Assembly: GCF_046602855.1 (NCBI RefSeq) | Contig: NZ_JBKINJ010000001.1 | Coordinates: 1,178,001 to 1,242,000 of the forward strand | Direction of reading: 5' to 3' | DNA: 64,000 nucleotides | Origin: Gracilimonas sp046602855 | GTDB taxonomy: Bacteria; Bacteroidota; Rhodothermia; Balneolales; Balneolaceae | Shown here: positions 53,593 through 63,581 of the stretch, one piece after another | Layout: each line of letters starts with the position of its first letter | Position numbering within the stretch: position 1 is the stretch's first letter | Position numbers and translations under genes: made by a program | The notes under the pieces: generated by a model | Database searches by the model: none | What the model saw: the letters and a program-made list of their open reading frames with translations, nothing else | Told to the model about the DNA's origin: nothing

Positions 53593-54972
53593 TTATTCAG
53601 CGGGTGTATTTACTTCTTCCGGGTTCTCTAACTTAACTCTAACTTTTTTGATCCGGTTATTTTTAACGGAGTGAACCGTGAGCTCCATATTCTTAAATTT
53701 CATGCGCTCCCCTACCATCGGCAGGCTTTCAGTGAGGTGATAGATCAATCCTCCCAGAGTTTCATATTCATCATCATCAGTCGTGATGTCGCAATTCAGG
53801 ATCTCTTCCATGTCATCCAGATCGATCTTGGCATCAAAGATATAGATCCCACTTTTGAAGCGCGTAAAGAGTTTTTCTTCTTCTCCGGAATCATCCGTGA
53901 TATCGCCGACGATTTCCTCAAGGATATCGTCCATGGTTACGATACCTTCGGTTCCTCCATACTCATCAACCACTATGGCAATGTGCGTTTTTTCCTGCTG
54001 AAAATCCCGGAGTAGGTCATCCAGTTTCTTGGTTGCCGGTATGAAGAGTGCTTTTCGTGAAACGGTCTTCCAGTTCAGGATGGGCTCTTCCTCTTCTGAA
54101 TTCAGATAAGGAAGCACATCCTTTGCATAAAGCACTCCCTGTATGTTATCAAGATCGTTGTCGATTAGCGGCATTCTGGACAGGCCGTTTTCCCTGATCT
54201 TAGACAGTACTTCCTTTAAGGTCTCATTGAGAGTAACGGATACAATATTTACCCGCGAGGTCATGATCTCCCGTACCATGATATCCCCGAAGCCGATCAC
54301 ATTTTCAATGATCTCCCGTTCGTCTTCATGAATAGATCCCTCCTGCTCACTTACCTCTGCCATGGTTCTGATGTCCTCAGAGGTCATTTTACTGGCGGGT
54401 TTTGGCAGGTAGCGTTCCAGGCTAATGGTACTGTCAGCGATCAGCTTGGCAAAAGGTTTCAGTAAAATAAAAATAGTGTAGATGAATGCACTGTTCGTTC
54501 GTGATACCTTCAGTGGATTATTGATGGCAATGATCTTTGGAGTGATCTCACTCAAAATGAGGATCATAAAGGTGAGCACCAGAACTTCAACGGTATATAC
54601 CCCAACTTCCGATAATCCAAAGGCTTCAACAATATCTCCGGTAATTACGGCAGCGAGAACAGAGGCCACGATATTGGCAAATGTATTACCAATTAGAATA
54701 GTGGCGAGCAGTCGCCTTGGCTTATCGAGCATCCTGAATATGCGTTGGTCAGCTTTCGACGAGCCACTCACATCCAATTCTTCCATACGATTGGCCAAAG
54801 AGAACAAAGCTACCTCAGATCCGGAAAAAATGGCTGACAAGGCAAGCCCGAGAAATAAAAAAACTAATTGTATACCAAGTACTACCGGGTCCATACCCTG
54901 AATGGCCACATCAACGGGAAATGTGAGCACGGAATCCTGAACCAAACTAAAGGAGTCTTCTTGTAAATCCAA
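53593..54972 (-). CDS. CNNM/CBS-domain membrane protein (HlyC/CorC family, GldE-like)
   Basis: A 459-aa membrane protein. Residues about 25-200 form the CNNM/DUF21 domain with membrane helices (QLVFLFLGLALSAIFSGSEV, LVLTFMILILSEITPKIIAI). A CBS pair follows (about 220-345, VREIMTSRVNIVSVTL...HIAIVVDEYGGTEGIVTMDD), then a CorC_HlyC domain (YETLGGLIYHLTESLPMVGE). Members are linked to Mg/Co transport; in gliding Bacteroidota the homologue next to ssb is GldE, and this gene also neighbours ssb. Gliding itself is not implied. Confidence 0.92.
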   Translation of the reverse strand: MDLQEDSFSLVQDSVLTFPVDVAIQGMDPVVLGIQLVFLFLGLALSAIFSGSEVALFSLANRMEELDVSGSSKADQRIFRMLDKPRRLLATILIGNTFANIVASVLAAVITGDIVEAFGLSEVGVYTVEVLVLTFMILILSEITPKIIAINNPLKVSRTNSAFIYTIFILLKPFAKLIADSTISLERYLPKPASKMTSEDIRTMAEVSEQEGSIHEDEREIIENVIGFGDIMVREIMTSRVNIVSVTLNETLKEVLSKIRENGLSRMPLIDNDLDNIQGVLYAKDVLPYLNSEEEEPILNWKTVSRKALFIPATKKLDDLLRDFQQEKTHIAIVVDEYGGTEGIVTMDDILEEIVGDITDDSGEEEKLFTRFKSGIYIFDAKIDLDDMEEILNCDITTDDDEYETLGGLIYHLTESLPMVGERMKFKNMELTVHSVKNNRIKKVRVKLENPEEVNTPAE

Positions 54973-55053
54973 TTAAAAGGCTTTGTTAATTAGCATTCTA
55001 GAAAATGATGAATGATAAAATATAAAACTTTATGCATACGGTAGCTATAAATA

Positions 55054-55087
55054 AAAAACGGCATGAAGAAAACCTCATACCGTTTTT
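55054..55087 (-). terminator. Terminator after ssb
   Basis: Stem AAAAACGG/CCGTTTTT extended by ATGA/TCAT across one mismatch, with an 8-base loop. It lies 23 bases beyond the ssb stop, with a U-tract in the transcript. Confidence 0.8.
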
Positions 55088-55109
55088 AAACTTTTATTGA
55101 AATGATGCT

Positions 55110-55571
55110 TTAGAACGGAAGATCATCATCCATATCGTCGAAATTGCTGTCAAGTTCAACGTTACTGTTCATTGGCTTACCGCCACCTTGATTTTGATTT
55201 TGCGGACGATTAGCAGTCTGTTGGCCACCACCGCCTTCACCTCTGCTGTCTAGCATAACCATACGCAGAGCCTTAATCTCAGTTGTGTAACGTTTCTGCC
55301 CATCCTTGTCCTCCCACTGGCGGGTTTGGATCGGGCCCTCTATATATACTTTTGAACCTTTAGTCAGATACTGCTGACAAATTTCGGCTGTTCTGCCCCA
55401 CGCAACTACGCGGTGCCATTCGGTATTCTCCTGATATTCTCCGTTACTGTCCTTGTATCTCTCGCTCGTGGCAATATTCAGTGTAGCCACAGCTGTGTTC
55501 GATTGTGTGTAACGTACTTCCGGGTCCTGACCCAGATTCCCTATTATCATTGCTTTGTTAAGTGAACTCAT
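55110..55571 (-). CDS. ssb: Single-stranded DNA-binding protein
   Basis: A 153-aa SSB when started at the ATG at 55571 (SSLNKAMIIGNLGQDPEVRY); the frame is open 11 codons further up but those lack family similarity. The OB-fold shows VATLNIATSERYKDSNGEY, EWHRVVAWGRTAEICQQYL and GSKVYIEGPIQTRQWEDKDG. A Gly/Gln-rich linker leads to the acidic tip DDMDDDLPF that binds partner proteins. It is the upstream neighbour of the GldE-like gene. Confidence 0.95.
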   Translation of the reverse strand: MSSLNKAMIIGNLGQDPEVRYTQSNTAVATLNIATSERYKDSNGEYQENTEWHRVVAWGRTAEICQQYLTKGSKVYIEGPIQTRQWEDKDGQKRYTTEIKALRMVMLDSRGEGGGGQQTANRPQNQNQGGGKPMNSNVELDSNFDDMDDDLPF

Positions 55572-55791
55572 GTCGTATCCTGTTTTTTTGTTATTTGTTT
55601 GCAATGTAAGAGTTAGTTCAGAAGAATTCCTTACAAAAAAAATTTAAAAAACTTACAATCATTAAGACTTACTTAATGATTAGAATGTCTTTTTGACCCC
55701 AAAAACCCAAAAATCATCAAGATCCAAGATTACAAATTTGTAACATTTTCACTGATCAGGTCTCTTGTAATAAACCAAAAAGACCGTTGTT

Positions 55792-55917
55792 ATGATAAGC
55801 GATCAAATTATAGAAGATTATCTTGAACAGGAGCACTCGAATAGTGAGATCAAACAGAGAATAAAAGTTTCATTATTGTTTCTGTCTGTGATCTTTCTGC
55901 TACTGCTTTCCTACTAA
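55792..55917 (+). CDS. 41-aa single-span membrane protein
   Basis: An ATG-to-TAA frame giving MISDQIIEDYLEQEHSNSEI, then a basic KQRIK and one membrane helix (VSLLFLSVIFLLLLSY) at the very C-terminus. The layout, with a charged N-terminal part followed by an anchor, is that of a tail-anchored small protein. It lies 42 bases before tspO on the same strand. No family is recognised. Confidence 0.55.
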   Translation: MISDQIIEDYLEQEHSNSEIKQRIKVSLLFLSVIFLLLLSY

Positions 55918-55959
55918 ATACGTACCTTTCTGTATTCATTCACTTTACCCTGATTTTTT

Positions 55960-56445
55960 ATGGATACAGACCGTTTTCCCTATTGGCTAAAGATCGTTAT
56001 CGCCATCGTTTTATGTAATATCGTTGGTATAGCAGCAAGTACGGTTACACTGGATGCCATTCCCGGATGGTATGCTTCCCTCAATAAACCACCTTTCAAT
56101 CCTCCCAATTGGTTATTCGGCCCCGTTTGGACCACTCTTTACGTTTTAATGGGAATTTCTGCAGCCATGATCTGGCAATTGGGTTTGAAACGCAGGGATG
56201 TGAAACACGCACTATCTGTATTTGGTATCCAACTCATGCTCAATGGCATCTGGTCCTATCTGTTCTTTGGCTTTCAAAGTCCTCTGCTCGCCTTTATAGA
56301 GATCCTTCTTCTTTTGGGAGTGATCATTTTGACTATGATCCGCTTCAAAGACCTTAAACCGCTGGCAGCATGGCTTTTGGTCCCTTACCTTCTTTGGGTA
56401 AGCTTTGCTTCGATACTGAATTTTTCTATATACCTTCTCAACTAA
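55960..56445 (+). CDS. tspO: TspO/MBR-family tryptophan-rich sensory protein
   Basis: A 161-aa protein with five membrane helices. Family motifs are WYASLNKPPFNPPNWLFGPV, WTTLYVLMGISAAMIW and LNGIWSYLFFGFQSPLLAFI. TspO binds porphyrins and related molecules at the membrane. Length and motifs are standard. No tetrapyrrole or carotenoid gene is adjacent. Confidence 0.95.
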   Translation: MDTDRFPYWLKIVIAIVLCNIVGIAASTVTLDAIPGWYASLNKPPFNPPNWLFGPVWTTLYVLMGISAAMIWQLGLKRRDVKHALSVFGIQLMLNGIWSYLFFGFQSPLLAFIEILLLLGVIILTMIRFKDLKPLAAWLLVPYLLWVSFASILNFSIYLLN

Positions 56446-56566
56446 AGTGATTTTACGGGGATCAGACTGCTATTTAGAAAATTTACAATAGAGTAATATT
56501 TTTATTGTAACATTACGGTCAGTTTAGTAATGGGTAATAAATGAACATTAAATTTATTAAGGGTAA

Positions 56567-57121
56567 ATGAGTACAAAGATTAATGGGGAAGATCCCAGCA
56601 GGTCAGGTTGGAAGTATTATGGGCAAAAACGTCCGGAATTTGCAGAAGAACCTAAGGACGGACAGGAATCCGTTTGGGATTACCCGAGACCTCCGGCAGT
56701 TGATAAAGAATCCCGGGAAGTACTGGTTATATTCGAAAACAAGATCATTGCCAGAAGTACTAGTGCCCTGAAACTCAAAGAAACAGGTCATCCTCCCAGC
56801 ATTTACGTTCCAAAAGGCGATATAAACAGTGATTACCTGAAAAAGTCACAGGGTTTGACCCGCTGTGAATGGAAAGGTGAGGCTACATTCTGGAATGTTG
56901 TTGTGGATGATAAAATAGCGGAACAAGCAGCCTGGTGCTATCCTCAGCCCAATAAAGAGTATAATAATATCAAAAGTTACTTTTCATTTTATCCATCCAA
57001 ACTCTTTTGTTACCTGAATGGTGAACACGTTGAGCCTCAACCCGGTAATTTTTATGGCGGTTGGGTCACGAAAGAGATCGTTGGGCCGGTTAAAGGGGCA
57101 TCTGACGAAACGTACTTGTGA
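56567..57121 (+). CDS. DUF427 domain protein
   Basis: A 184-aa soluble protein. WDYPRPPAVDKESREVLVIF, KIIARSTSALKLKETGHPPS, IYVPKGDINSDYLKKS and CEWKGEATFWNVVVDD match DUF427; the tail has YFSFYPSKLFCYLNGEHVEP. The fold is a small beta barrel of unknown activity. It is probably monocistronic. Confidence 0.92.
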   Translation: MSTKINGEDPSRSGWKYYGQKRPEFAEEPKDGQESVWDYPRPPAVDKESREVLVIFENKIIARSTSALKLKETGHPPSIYVPKGDINSDYLKKSQGLTRCEWKGEATFWNVVVDDKIAEQAAWCYPQPNKEYNNIKSYFSFYPSKLFCYLNGEHVEPQPGNFYGGWVTKEIVGPVKGASDETYL

Positions 57122-57228
57122 AAACTGTATCTTCTTTTCACAAAATTTTAAATAAGATCGGTTCCGAATTCTTTCAGAACTGCGTAATTGAAGTTATAAT
57201 ACCAGAAATTGAAATTTAATTGCTCATC

Positions 57229-59277
57229 ATGATTATAAAACGATACTTCCTTCTGACATTTGCAGTTATATTATTTACCGGATTCAGCTTCACGCACGCA
57301 CAGGTTGATGACTCTTACTTTGACTATATGGATATATTCGACCTCCAAATGGTCGCAAATCCAGAGATCTCGCCTGATGGAAACACTATTGTATATCAAA
57401 GACATCAGTTTGATGTTATGACGGACCGCAGAATAGTGAACCTATGGACTATAGGGTTTAACGGACAGGATCACAGACCTTTGACTTCCGGAAAATCCGG
57501 TTATGGAAATGTAGCCTGGTCTCCAAGTGGCGACAGGATCGCTTATACATCAAGTGAGGAAGGATCCAATCAGATCTTTGTGCGGTGGATGGATTCGGGA
57601 GTTTCAGCTTCTCTTACAAATCTGACTGAAAGTCCCGGTAATCTAAAATGGTCTCCCGATGGAAGTATGTTACTCTTTTCTAAGTTTGTACCTGCTCAAT
57701 CATCCCAAAAAATAGCACAATTACCTTCACCTCCGGAAGGTGCAGAATGGGAACAGCCGGCACAGGTAATTGATGACGTAGTTTACAGAAGAGACGGTGG
57801 CGGTTATGTAGAGAAGGGTTATAATCACATTTTTGTGATCTCAGCAGAAGGCGGTTCTCCCCGACAATTAACCAGCGGTGACTATAACTATGGTTCAGCA
57901 TCCTGGGCTCCGGATGGAGAACATATCCTCTTTACTACCGATCGAACTGGAAACGCAGAGTTGGATCCAAACAATGAGCAGATCTACGAAATGAATGTTG
58001 AAACCGGTGAAATGACACAGATCACGGATAAAAGAGGCCCCCATAATAACCCTAAGATCTCTCCTGATGGCAAACTGATAGCATACACAGGTTTCAAGGA
58101 TGAATTTGTCGGCTATCAGCTTACCGATCTGTATATCATGAACCGTGATGGCTCTGACATCAGAAAGATCTCTGATAATGTAGAACAAGATATTTCATCC
58201 ATCAACTGGGCTTCCGATAGCCGGTCTGTCTTTTTCGGATATACTGAGGAAGGCGACAGTAAAGTTGGAAACATCAAATTGAATGGAGATTATTCAACTG
58301 TTGTAGAAAGCCTTAGCGGTGCAACCATTGGCAGGCCGTACAGTGGCGGGTCCTATTCCGTGGCAAGTAATGGCAGAATCACCTATTCAGTAGGTTCATC
58401 CACAAAACCGGCCGAACTGGGTGTGGCTCATTTCCCAAACCGAATGGCCCCTCAAACTCTTACCAGCTTGAACGAACAGTTTTTAAAAGCAAACAAGATG
58501 GGCGAAGTTGAGGAATTCTGGGTGGATTCTTCCGTGGATGATTTCAAAGTGCAGGGCTGGATCATCACCCCTCCAGATTTTGATCCTGATAAAAAGTATC
58601 CAATGATCCTTGAGATTCACGGTGGCCCCTACTCAAGCTATGGACCTCAGTTCACGCCGGAGTTACAGCTTATGGCAAGCCGCGGTTACGTAATAGTTTA
58701 TACGAACCCACGCGGAAGTACCAGCTATGGTAAAGAATTCGCTTCATATATCAACCTTAACTACCCAAGTGAGGATTACAACGATCTGATGGATGCAACC
58801 GACTACGTTATCGATCAGGGTTATATCGATGAAGACAATTTATTCATCACGGGTGGCAGCGGTGGCGGAGTACTCACAGCATGGTCGATCGGTATGACGG
58901 ATCGATTTGCAGCTGCAGTAGTTGCCAAACCGGTTATCAACTGGTACAGTTTTGCCCTTACGGCAGACGGTGCCGCTTTTTATAGCAAATACTGGTTCTC
59001 AAAACGCCCATGGGAAGATCCGGAGCAGTACCTGGAACGGTCTCCTATTTCATTGGTAGGAAATGTAACCACCCCTACTATGCTATTGACCGGAGAACAG
59101 GATTACCGAACTCCGATGAGTGAAACCGAGCAGTACTATGCAGCACTAAAAATACAGGACATCGATGCCGTAATGGTTCGTATTCAGGGCTCCGGGCATG
59201 GCATTGCCGGCAAACCAAGCAACCTGATCCGCAAGGTCGGGTACATTATAGGCTGGTTTGATTCGTATAAGAAGTAG
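57229..59277 (+). CDS. S9-family prolyl oligopeptidase-type peptidase, exported
   Basis: A 682-aa protein; the ATG at 57229 starts a signal peptide (MIIKRYFLLTFAVILFTGFS) that ends near THAQ. The N-terminal 400 residues are a PD40-type beta-propeller (PEISPDGNTIVYQR, NVAWSPSGDRIAYTSSEEGS). The C-terminal alpha/beta hydrolase has ILEIHGGPYSSYG, the nucleophile in ITGGSGGGVLTAW, the acid in TGEQDYRTPMSE and the His in GSGHGIAGKPSN. It cleaves dipeptides or acyl-peptides in the periplasm or outside. Confidence 0.94.
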   Translation: MIIKRYFLLTFAVILFTGFSFTHAQVDDSYFDYMDIFDLQMVANPEISPDGNTIVYQRHQFDVMTDRRIVNLWTIGFNGQDHRPLTSGKSGYGNVAWSPSGDRIAYTSSEEGSNQIFVRWMDSGVSASLTNLTESPGNLKWSPDGSMLLFSKFVPAQSSQKIAQLPSPPEGAEWEQPAQVIDDVVYRRDGGGYVEKGYNHIFVISAEGGSPRQLTSGDYNYGSASWAPDGEHILFTTDRTGNAELDPNNEQIYEMNVETGEMTQITDKRGPHNNPKISPDGKLIAYTGFKDEFVGYQLTDLYIMNRDGSDIRKISDNVEQDISSINWASDSRSVFFGYTEEGDSKVGNIKLNGDYSTVVESLSGATIGRPYSGGSYSVASNGRITYSVGSSTKPAELGVAHFPNRMAPQTLTSLNEQFLKANKMGEVEEFWVDSSVDDFKVQGWIITPPDFDPDKKYPMILEIHGGPYSSYGPQFTPELQLMASRGYVIVYTNPRGSTSYGKEFASYINLNYPSEDYNDLMDATDYVIDQGYIDEDNLFITGGSGGGVLTAWSIGMTDRFAAAVVAKPVINWYSFALTADGAAFYSKYWFSKRPWEDPEQYLERSPISLVGNVTTPTMLLTGEQDYRTPMSETEQYYAALKIQDIDAVMVRIQGSGHGIAGKPSNLIRKVGYIIGWFDSYKK

Positions 59278-59284
59278 CATATAA

Positions 59285-59389
59285 CCGTCAGTAAACAGCT
59301 TTCAGATTTAGGGTTAGTGCAATTATTCTAGTTTACAGTTCTAGTTCAAGCATCCGCTAGGGCTAAAACTGAAAGCTGAAGACTGACGG
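59285..59389. repeat. Inverted repeat downstream of the S9 peptidase gene
   Basis: CCGTCAGTAAACAGCTTTCAG (59285-59305) pairs with 59369-59389 at 18 of 21 positions across a 63-base loop. It may act as a weak terminator or be a decayed repeat. Confidence 0.55.
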
Positions 59390-59473
59390 CTGACAGCTGC
59401 ACATTTCTCTTCTTAAAACAAACACTATTCGATATCTTCATCCAAAAGAAAATCAACCACAAACTACATCTAA

Positions 59474-61504
59474 ATGCTATTTGCGGTAACCCTTCCGTTT
59501 CTTAACGAGATCGTGGCGCTGTTTCTCGTCAGCGTGTTGATCGCATACATTTGTTATAAGATCAAATTGGTGCCCATTGCTGGGTTCCTGATTGCCGGTG
59601 TTATCATCGGCCCTAATGCCCTTGCACTTGTTCAGGATATAGAACTTGTTGATATGCTTGCTGAAATAGGTATTATCTTACTGCTATTCACCATTGGAAT
59701 TGAATTCAGTCTCGAAAAATTAGCCCGAATTCGAAATGCCATTTTAGTTGGAGGAGGACTTCAGGTTATAATTACCATTGCTTCTGTGGTTGGCATCTTA
59801 CTACTGTTTCAGGTTGATTATAAGATCGCTATTTATACAGGATGCTTGGTAGCCTTGAGCTCTACGGCCATTATTCTTGGATTATTAAGCGAACAGAGCA
59901 AAACAGATACTCCTGTCGGCCGGCTTTCACTGGCTGTCCTGATCTTTCAGGATCTTGCTATTATTGCCATGGTACTTTTAGTTCCTATACTTTCAGGACA
60001 AAGCGATTCAATAGCTGATGTTTTCTGGGTCTTAGGCAAGGCTATAGCCTTGATCGCTGTGGTAGTATTTTCTGCCCGTAAGATCGTCCCATGGATCCTC
60101 GAAAAAGTTGCACAAACCCGCAGACAAGAGCTTTTTCTACTCACAGTGATGGCCATCTGCTTTGGTACAGCCGCACTTACAAATCTGGCAGAAGTGAGTT
60201 TGGCACTCGGCGCATTCCTTGCCGGTCTTGTGGTAAGTGAAAGTCACTACAGTGAACATGCCCTCAGTGAGATCCTTCCCCTTAAAACCATTTTCAATGC
60301 GGTATTCTTCGTTTCAGTAGGTATGCTCCTTGATCTTCAGTTTGTTATCGATAACCCACTGCTTTTACTTAGTATTGCATTTGGCATTTTAGCTCTTAAA
60401 TTTTTAATAAGTTCAGCAAGTATTCTTGTTTTAGGCTACCCTATAAGAGTTGCTGCAGCAACAGGATTGGTGCTTGCACAGATCGGTGAATTCTCCTTTG
60501 TGCTCGAACGTGCGGGTCGTGTAGCCGGGTTGACGCCTGGTGGTTTTGGGGAAGTTGGATCACAGACTTTTATTGCCGTTTCCGTTTTACTGATGCTTTT
60601 AACGCCCCTGATGCTGAAGTTAAGTCCAAATGTTGGGGAATTACTTTCAAAAACTCCTCTTAAAAAGTTCGGAGAAAAGCTAGAGGAGTCAGCTGAGGAA
60701 CTTCAATCTACCGATCTTGAGGACCACGTAATTTTGATCGGATATGGGCCAGCAGGAAGAAATTTGGCTAACGTTTTAATTGAATCCGGTATTCCCTTTG
60801 TAGTCATCGAGATGAATCCTGAATCAGTCAACGAAATGAGGGAACAAGGCATAAATGCTATTTACGGAGATGCATCCAGAACACCTATTCTTGAGCATGC
60901 AGTTATATATAAGGCCAAACTTTGTGTGGTTGTTATCAATGACCCGAGGGTGACTCCACGTATCATAAAACTGGCGAACTACCTTAACCCTACTATTCAG
61001 GTCATCGCAAGGACCCGTTATATGTCTGAAGTTGAACCTTTGAAGCAGGCAGGTGCTCATCAGGTAGTTCCGGCAGAAATGGAAACTACCGTTCGCCTCT
61101 ACTCAAATGTATTGAAATCCTACATGATATCTGACGAGGAGATAGAACAGCACATCCGAGATCTTAGAAAAGAAGATTATCAGATCATGAGGGGCAGTAT
61201 TCAGGAGGCTCACCTCATGGTTCTTCAAGGACTAGATGATGAAGGTCTTCATACCCGCGCCGTTATTGTACGGGAGGGATCTTACGCGGCGGGTAAATCT
61301 CTGGGCGAATTGATGCTGCGGAACCGGTATCAGATTACGGTACTAACGGTTCATCGTGGAGAAAATCATTTCGGGAACCCGGCCGGAGAATTTACTCTCA
61401 AACCCGGCGACAGGCTTATAATGGTCGGTCTCGCTGATCGGTTTGCTGAAGCGGGTGAAATATTCCGTGAAAAAGATGTCCCAGAAGATTTGAAAAGAGC
61501 ATAA
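59474..61504 (+). CDS. CPA2-family monovalent cation/proton antiporter with RCK domains
   Basis: A 676-aa KefB/KefC-like protein. Residues 1-390 form the Na/H-exchanger domain of about 12 helices (FLIAGVIIGPNALALV, FTIGIEFSLEKLARIR, FQDLAIIAMVLLVPILSG). An RCK/TrkA-N Rossmann domain follows (about 414-530, HVILIGYGPAGRNLANVLIE, EMNPESVNEMREQG). A TrkA-C domain ends the protein (GRRGENH-like VLTVHRGENHFGNPAGEFTL, KPGDRLIMVG). It exports K or Na in exchange for protons under nucleotide control. Confidence 0.94.
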   Translation: MLFAVTLPFLNEIVALFLVSVLIAYICYKIKLVPIAGFLIAGVIIGPNALALVQDIELVDMLAEIGIILLLFTIGIEFSLEKLARIRNAILVGGGLQVIITIASVVGILLLFQVDYKIAIYTGCLVALSSTAIILGLLSEQSKTDTPVGRLSLAVLIFQDLAIIAMVLLVPILSGQSDSIADVFWVLGKAIALIAVVVFSARKIVPWILEKVAQTRRQELFLLTVMAICFGTAALTNLAEVSLALGAFLAGLVVSESHYSEHALSEILPLKTIFNAVFFVSVGMLLDLQFVIDNPLLLLSIAFGILALKFLISSASILVLGYPIRVAAATGLVLAQIGEFSFVLERAGRVAGLTPGGFGEVGSQTFIAVSVLLMLLTPLMLKLSPNVGELLSKTPLKKFGEKLEESAEELQSTDLEDHVILIGYGPAGRNLANVLIESGIPFVVIEMNPESVNEMREQGINAIYGDASRTPILEHAVIYKAKLCVVVINDPRVTPRIIKLANYLNPTIQVIARTRYMSEVEPLKQAGAHQVVPAEMETTVRLYSNVLKSYMISDEEIEQHIRDLRKEDYQIMRGSIQEAHLMVLQGLDDEGLHTRAVIVREGSYAAGKSLGELMLRNRYQITVLTVHRGENHFGNPAGEFTLKPGDRLIMVGLADRFAEAGEIFREKDVPEDLKRA

Positions 61505-61746
61505 CCTGTTTTTACCCTAGTTAACCCTTTCTTTATGTGCATCTAATTTTTCTTCACTAAAGTTTCACACTTCACATCTATTATCTGAGCAGTAAGTTCA
61601 AATTGAAATCTTTTTACAATTATTTGTGGAACAAATCAGGTTTTGCTCCCTCTTAATAAGAAACAAATTAGGTTATACCGTAAATATTAATTTTTTTTAA
61701 TATTAGAGTTTATTAACTTAGTTTTGTATTCAATCAAATCCCTGAT
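61505..61746. other. AT-rich intergenic region
   Basis: No gene, hairpin or repeat of note is seen. It presumably ends the antiporter transcript and holds the promoter of the small gene at 61747. Confidence 0.4.
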
Positions 61747-62010
61747 ATGAAAAATTTACCCTTTATATTCATGCAAAAGGTAAGTACAGCCATCAAAGCG
61801 CATTTTGATAAAAACCCGAATGATCTTATCGTATTATCTTTCGGTGCGTTTGTGCTTACTTTTATTCTATTGGTTACACCCCATATGCCTCAGACTTCTC
61901 CCCCTACTTATGCTGAACAGCAGGAATCCATTCAGCAGGCAAATTCAGATTTAAACAATACATCTGCCGGTGAAGAAGACAAAATGATCCTCAAAGCTCA
62001 TCTTAAATAA
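61747..62010 (+). CDS. Small single-span membrane protein
   Basis: An 87-aa protein with a soluble N-terminal part (FMQKVSTAIKAHFDKNPNDL), one membrane helix (IVLSFGAFVLTFILLVTPHM) and a polar C-terminal tail rich in Gln, Ser and Asn. The orientation with the N-terminus inside is likely from the Lys before the helix. No family is recognised. Confidence 0.65.
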   Translation: MKNLPFIFMQKVSTAIKAHFDKNPNDLIVLSFGAFVLTFILLVTPHMPQTSPPTYAEQQESIQQANSDLNNTSAGEEDKMILKAHLK

Positions 62011-62031
62011 TAAAAAAGTTCTGATTAAGTT

Positions 62032-62463
62032 CTATTTCCAAGCTCCGAGTATCAATCCCATCAGGGTATAAACTACGATCCAAAATCCACCATTTATAAA
62101 GATATAGTTCCAGGATTTTTGCTCGTAGAGGCCATTTACCCCTATAGCCATTGCCACCCAACCGAATCCTGCCAAAAACCCATAAAAAGCTCCTTCTTGT
62201 AAATTTACTTGGTTTCCAAAAAACATCGCAAGGCAGTAGGCCATTATGAACTGAAAAACAAGGGTAAATCCAAACACCTTGACTATATTACCATTTTGTA
62301 TTTTACTTTCAGTCAGCCCTGTAGCTTCCATCCATTTCTTTCCGAATAAAGGCCCGTACCAAATAAAACCTACTGCAAAACCTACAAGTGTAGCCGCTAT
62401 GACAGCTAACCAGTTTATTGTTAAACCTTCCATTTGTATCCTCCGGTATATAATTAGTATCAA
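62032..62463 (-). CDS. DUF1761 membrane protein
   Basis: A 143-aa protein with four membrane helices. INWLAVIAATLVGFAVGFIW, YGPLFGKKWMEATGL and GWVAMAIGVNGLYEQKSWNY match DUF1761. A start at MEGLTINWLA (62430) is also possible and more typical. Its role is unknown. Confidence 0.88.
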   Translation of the reverse strand: MILIIYRRIQMEGLTINWLAVIAATLVGFAVGFIWYGPLFGKKWMEATGLTESKIQNGNIVKVFGFTLVFQFIMAYCLAMFFGNQVNLQEGAFYGFLAGFGWVAMAIGVNGLYEQKSWNYIFINGGFWIVVYTLMGLILGAWK

Positions 62464-62641
62464 ATAAGTGATTGTATGATTAAATAACCTAAGGTGTACC
62501 CAGTTTTTTAATTAACTAAAAAACCATGGTTACTACAATTCCAGCAAAAATAAATCCATCGGTAAATGGAGCAAATGACTCAGCTTTTGTTTTTATTTTC
62601 TTACCTTCAAATATGAACTAATTCTGAAACCAAACTTCACC

Positions 62642-63541
62642 ATGACGTATCCTGATTTTAATCAGACAATACCTATTGACGAGATCGGAGTAAAAGAACG
62701 TGTTGCCCGATTAAACTCACGCAGTATCAAAAAAGACTCAAAGGTACTGGCCCTCAAACTTGCCCTGAGTATGATCGACCATACCACATTAGAGGGAAGT
62801 GACTCTCCGGGCAAAGTGCGTCAGTTGTGTAAAAAAGCGAAACAACCTTACCCTGCCATCCCTGATCTGCCAACGGTGGCTGCTGTTTGTGTATATCCAC
62901 GATTGGTTGGTGTTGCCAAAAAGGAGCTAAAAGATACTGATATCAAAGTAGCAAGCGTGGCTACTTCATTCCCAAGTGGACAATTTCCTCTATCAATCAG
63001 GCTAGACGATACACGTTTTGCGGTGAGTGAAGGAGCCGATGAGATCGATATGGTCATCAGCCGCGGTGCATTTTTGAACGGAGAATTCAATTTGGTATTT
63101 GATGAGATCGCTGCCGTTAAGGACGCTTGTGGTAACGCCCATTTAAAAGTGATACTTGAAACCGGTGAACTCCAAACTTTAGAGAACGTTCGCAAAGCCA
63201 GTGATCTGGCCATGCATGCCGGAGCTGATTTTATAAAAACGTCAACTGGAAAAGTTAGTCCTGCCGCCACTCAACCTGTTACATTGGTCATGCTGGAAGC
63301 TATCAGGGATTTCTATTATAAAACCGATAAAATGATCGGAATGAAACCGGCCGGTGGCATCAGAACTGCGAAACAATCGATCCAGTATCTGGTATTAGTA
63401 AAGGAGACCCTCGGAGCGGCCTGGCTTGATAAGAATTATTTTCGGTTTGGGGCTAGCTCACTCACCAACGACATCCTTATGCAGATCCTGAAACAGGAGA
63501 CCGGTCATTATCAGTCTCTGAATTACTTCAGCAACGATTAA
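62642..63541 (+). CDS. deoC: Deoxyribose-phosphate aldolase
   Basis: A 299-aa class I aldolase that splits 2-deoxyribose-5-phosphate to acetaldehyde and glyceraldehyde-3-phosphate. The Schiff-base lysine is in DFIKTSTGKVSP; supporting residues lie in GADEIDMVISRG and MIGMKPAGGIRTAKQS. The N-terminus is about 40 residues longer than in E. coli. The aldehyde dehydrogenase gene 40 bases downstream would oxidise the acetaldehyde, so the two make a deoxynucleoside-use operon. Confidence 0.96.
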   Translation: MTYPDFNQTIPIDEIGVKERVARLNSRSIKKDSKVLALKLALSMIDHTTLEGSDSPGKVRQLCKKAKQPYPAIPDLPTVAAVCVYPRLVGVAKKELKDTDIKVASVATSFPSGQFPLSIRLDDTRFAVSEGADEIDMVISRGAFLNGEFNLVFDEIAAVKDACGNAHLKVILETGELQTLENVRKASDLAMHAGADFIKTSTGKVSPAATQPVTLVMLEAIRDFYYKTDKMIGMKPAGGIRTAKQSIQYLVLVKETLGAAWLDKNYFRFGASSLTNDILMQILKQETGHYQSLNYFSND

Positions 63542-63581
63542 GCTCTTTTAAAAAGATTTTCAATTTTAGAATCCTATTGCC

